Assembly (NCBI GenBank): GCA_019359545.1
Contig: JAHHHB010000001.1
Location: 62,001 to 126,000, forward strand
Origin: Desmonostoc geniculatum HA4340-LM1
GTDB lineage: Bacteria; Cyanobacteriota; Cyanobacteriia; Cyanobacteriales; Nostocaceae
Direction of reading: 5' to 3'
Length of the DNA: 64,000 nt
The notes under the pieces were generated by a model. The model worked only from the letters and a program-made list of their open reading frames with translations. It was not told the DNA's origin and searched no databases. The translations under genes and the position numbers were made by a program. This document shows positions 63,162 to 64,000 of this stretch, in pieces. Each line of letters starts with the position of its first letter. Within the stretch, counting starts at the first letter, position 1.

Positions 63162-64000
63162 ATTTTAGAAATAAACTACACGATTGACAGCAGCAATATT
63201 TAAATATGAATTAATTTTTACAGTAATAAATATATTATAAGCTACACTCTCGGTCACGATTTGGTAGATAAACCACATGGATTTTTGACCATAGGAGAGT
63301 GGGCAACTTGTTTTGACATTTGTATTCATTGGAGTTCCTTACAATACTTATAATTTCGATTCAAGCTCTATAGTTATGCAAATAAAGTTTTGAGCATCAA
63401 TCAATAGATATATTTTTCAACTAGATAAAAACTAATTTTTATTTTAGTTTGTCTGTAATAAGTAATATTACACGTTACTGATGAGTAATATAAATCTGCC
63501 TCACGCAAAGGCACTAATAACAAGAGTTAAAAAATATGGTTTGAGGATTTCATAATTTCAATTCATGAATGCCTAAATTTTTAATTTATTTGAGAAAAAA
63601 TCTCATAATTGTTAGTTTATTATATTTTGTAGAGATAGCCATTAATAATGGTATATATTCCATATCAGCCTCCTCTGTTCATACTGTTTTTTTGCGAAGC
63701 TCATTGATGAAATAAACTTGCTTTATTGAAATCAACTTACTTGGAGCTTCGACTAACAGATAATCTCAGTTTTTTCAAGAAAATGCAATAGCACTTGTGA
63801 TTGTTAACTCAAGGGTCAAAACGTCTAAGGGGACAGTTAAGACAGTTAAAGAGGTTTAACCGGACAGTTAAGACAGTTAAGACAGTTAAGCCAATAGTTA
63901 AGATATTTAAAATACTTAATAAAGAATAATTACCAATTATATTTTTTTGTAATTATTCAGGCGCAGGGGTAGTTTACACAGGGGGAAAGAGGCTGTTGGG
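63162..64000. other. AT-rich non-coding end of window
   Basis: About 840 bases without a convincing open frame. The first part should contain the promoter of the ABC transporter. The last 170 bases hold the GACAGTTAA array. Whatever this leads into lies outside the window. Confidence 0.5.
63832..63902. repeat. Array of GACAGTTAA nonamers
   Basis: Perfect copies of GACAGTTAA start at 63832, 63841, 63863, 63872 and 63881, with a degenerate one (CAATAGTTAA) near 63893. Spacings are 9, 22, 9 and 9 bases. Confidence 0.85.

Noticed and set aside
63832-63902. GACAGTTAA repeats as a CRISPR array
   Set aside because: Units are 9 bases, mostly without unique spacers; too short for CRISPR.

Overview
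This window looks like chromosomal DNA of a filamentous, probably heterocyst-forming cyanobacterium (Nostoc/Calothrix/Tolypothrix type). The HIP1 octamer GCGATCGC is scattered through genes and spacers. Heptamer short tandem repeats (STRR) fill many spacers. The order fbp-tal-zwf-opcA is the Nostoc oxidative pentose phosphate operon, and there is a PEP-CTERM protein, a bilin-type GAF histidine kinase and a MurT/GatD pair. No identification was run; this rests on sequence reading and remembered family features.

Layout. 1-2.1 kb: decayed end of a chemotaxis-like operon, with a cheA-type kinase broken by a frameshifting deletion and a cheB whose phosphoacceptor Asp is Gly and whose C-terminus is replaced by an adenylate-cyclase tail. 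2.2-7.4 kb: SMR transporter, gatD-murT, HNH nuclease, pentapeptide/TPR protein. 7.5-12.8 kb: uvrA followed by an AlbA_2/HATPase protein and a ParA-like ATPase. 12.9-23.8 kb: DUF2358-like protein, PhoX-like Tat protein, PEP-CTERM protein, TIR-like protein, large GAF kinase, NADAR protein, SDR, exported NTF2-like protein. 23.9-26.4 kb: murG and an exported unknown. 26.6-32.4 kb: opcA, zwf, tal, fbp on the minus strand. 32.9-34.3 kb: divergent nucleoside hydrolase and FCY1-like cytosine deaminase.

34.7-44.0 kb is a copper-rich region: a truncated cupredoxin-type membrane anchor, a CopA-type P-ATPase, an Atx1-like chaperone, a periplasmic multicopper oxidase, and a three-gene plus-strand cluster ending in a 676-residue protein with all the landmarks of arthropod hemocyanin/prophenoloxidase (all six His ligands, C-terminal Cys-rich signature). 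Its N-terminal domain is also encoded as a separate protein just upstream. 44.7-50.3 kb is a giant TamB-like protein with a recent 204-bp internal duplication.

51.0-58.0 kb looks like an undescribed biosynthetic cluster: a PRMT-like methyltransferase, a PIN/DUF6190-like protein, a heme-oxygenase-like diiron protein fused to a Rieske domain, a cysteine-desulfurase-like PLP enzyme, an HDxGH metalloprotein and a second methyltransferase. PRMT-like methyltransferase plus HDO enzyme recalls N-nitroso and other N-oxidised arginine products, but no product can be named. 58.3-63.2 kb: DUF2085 membrane protein, small exported Cys-rich protein, Dus and an SbmA/BacA-type ABC exporter. The last 0.8 kb is non-coding with a GACAGTTAA array.

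The spacers are rich in repeats: REP palindromes, a MITE with a 9-bp target duplication inside a REP, and heptamer arrays. Some of these repeats have also been captured in frame inside uvrA, copA and the histidine kinase.
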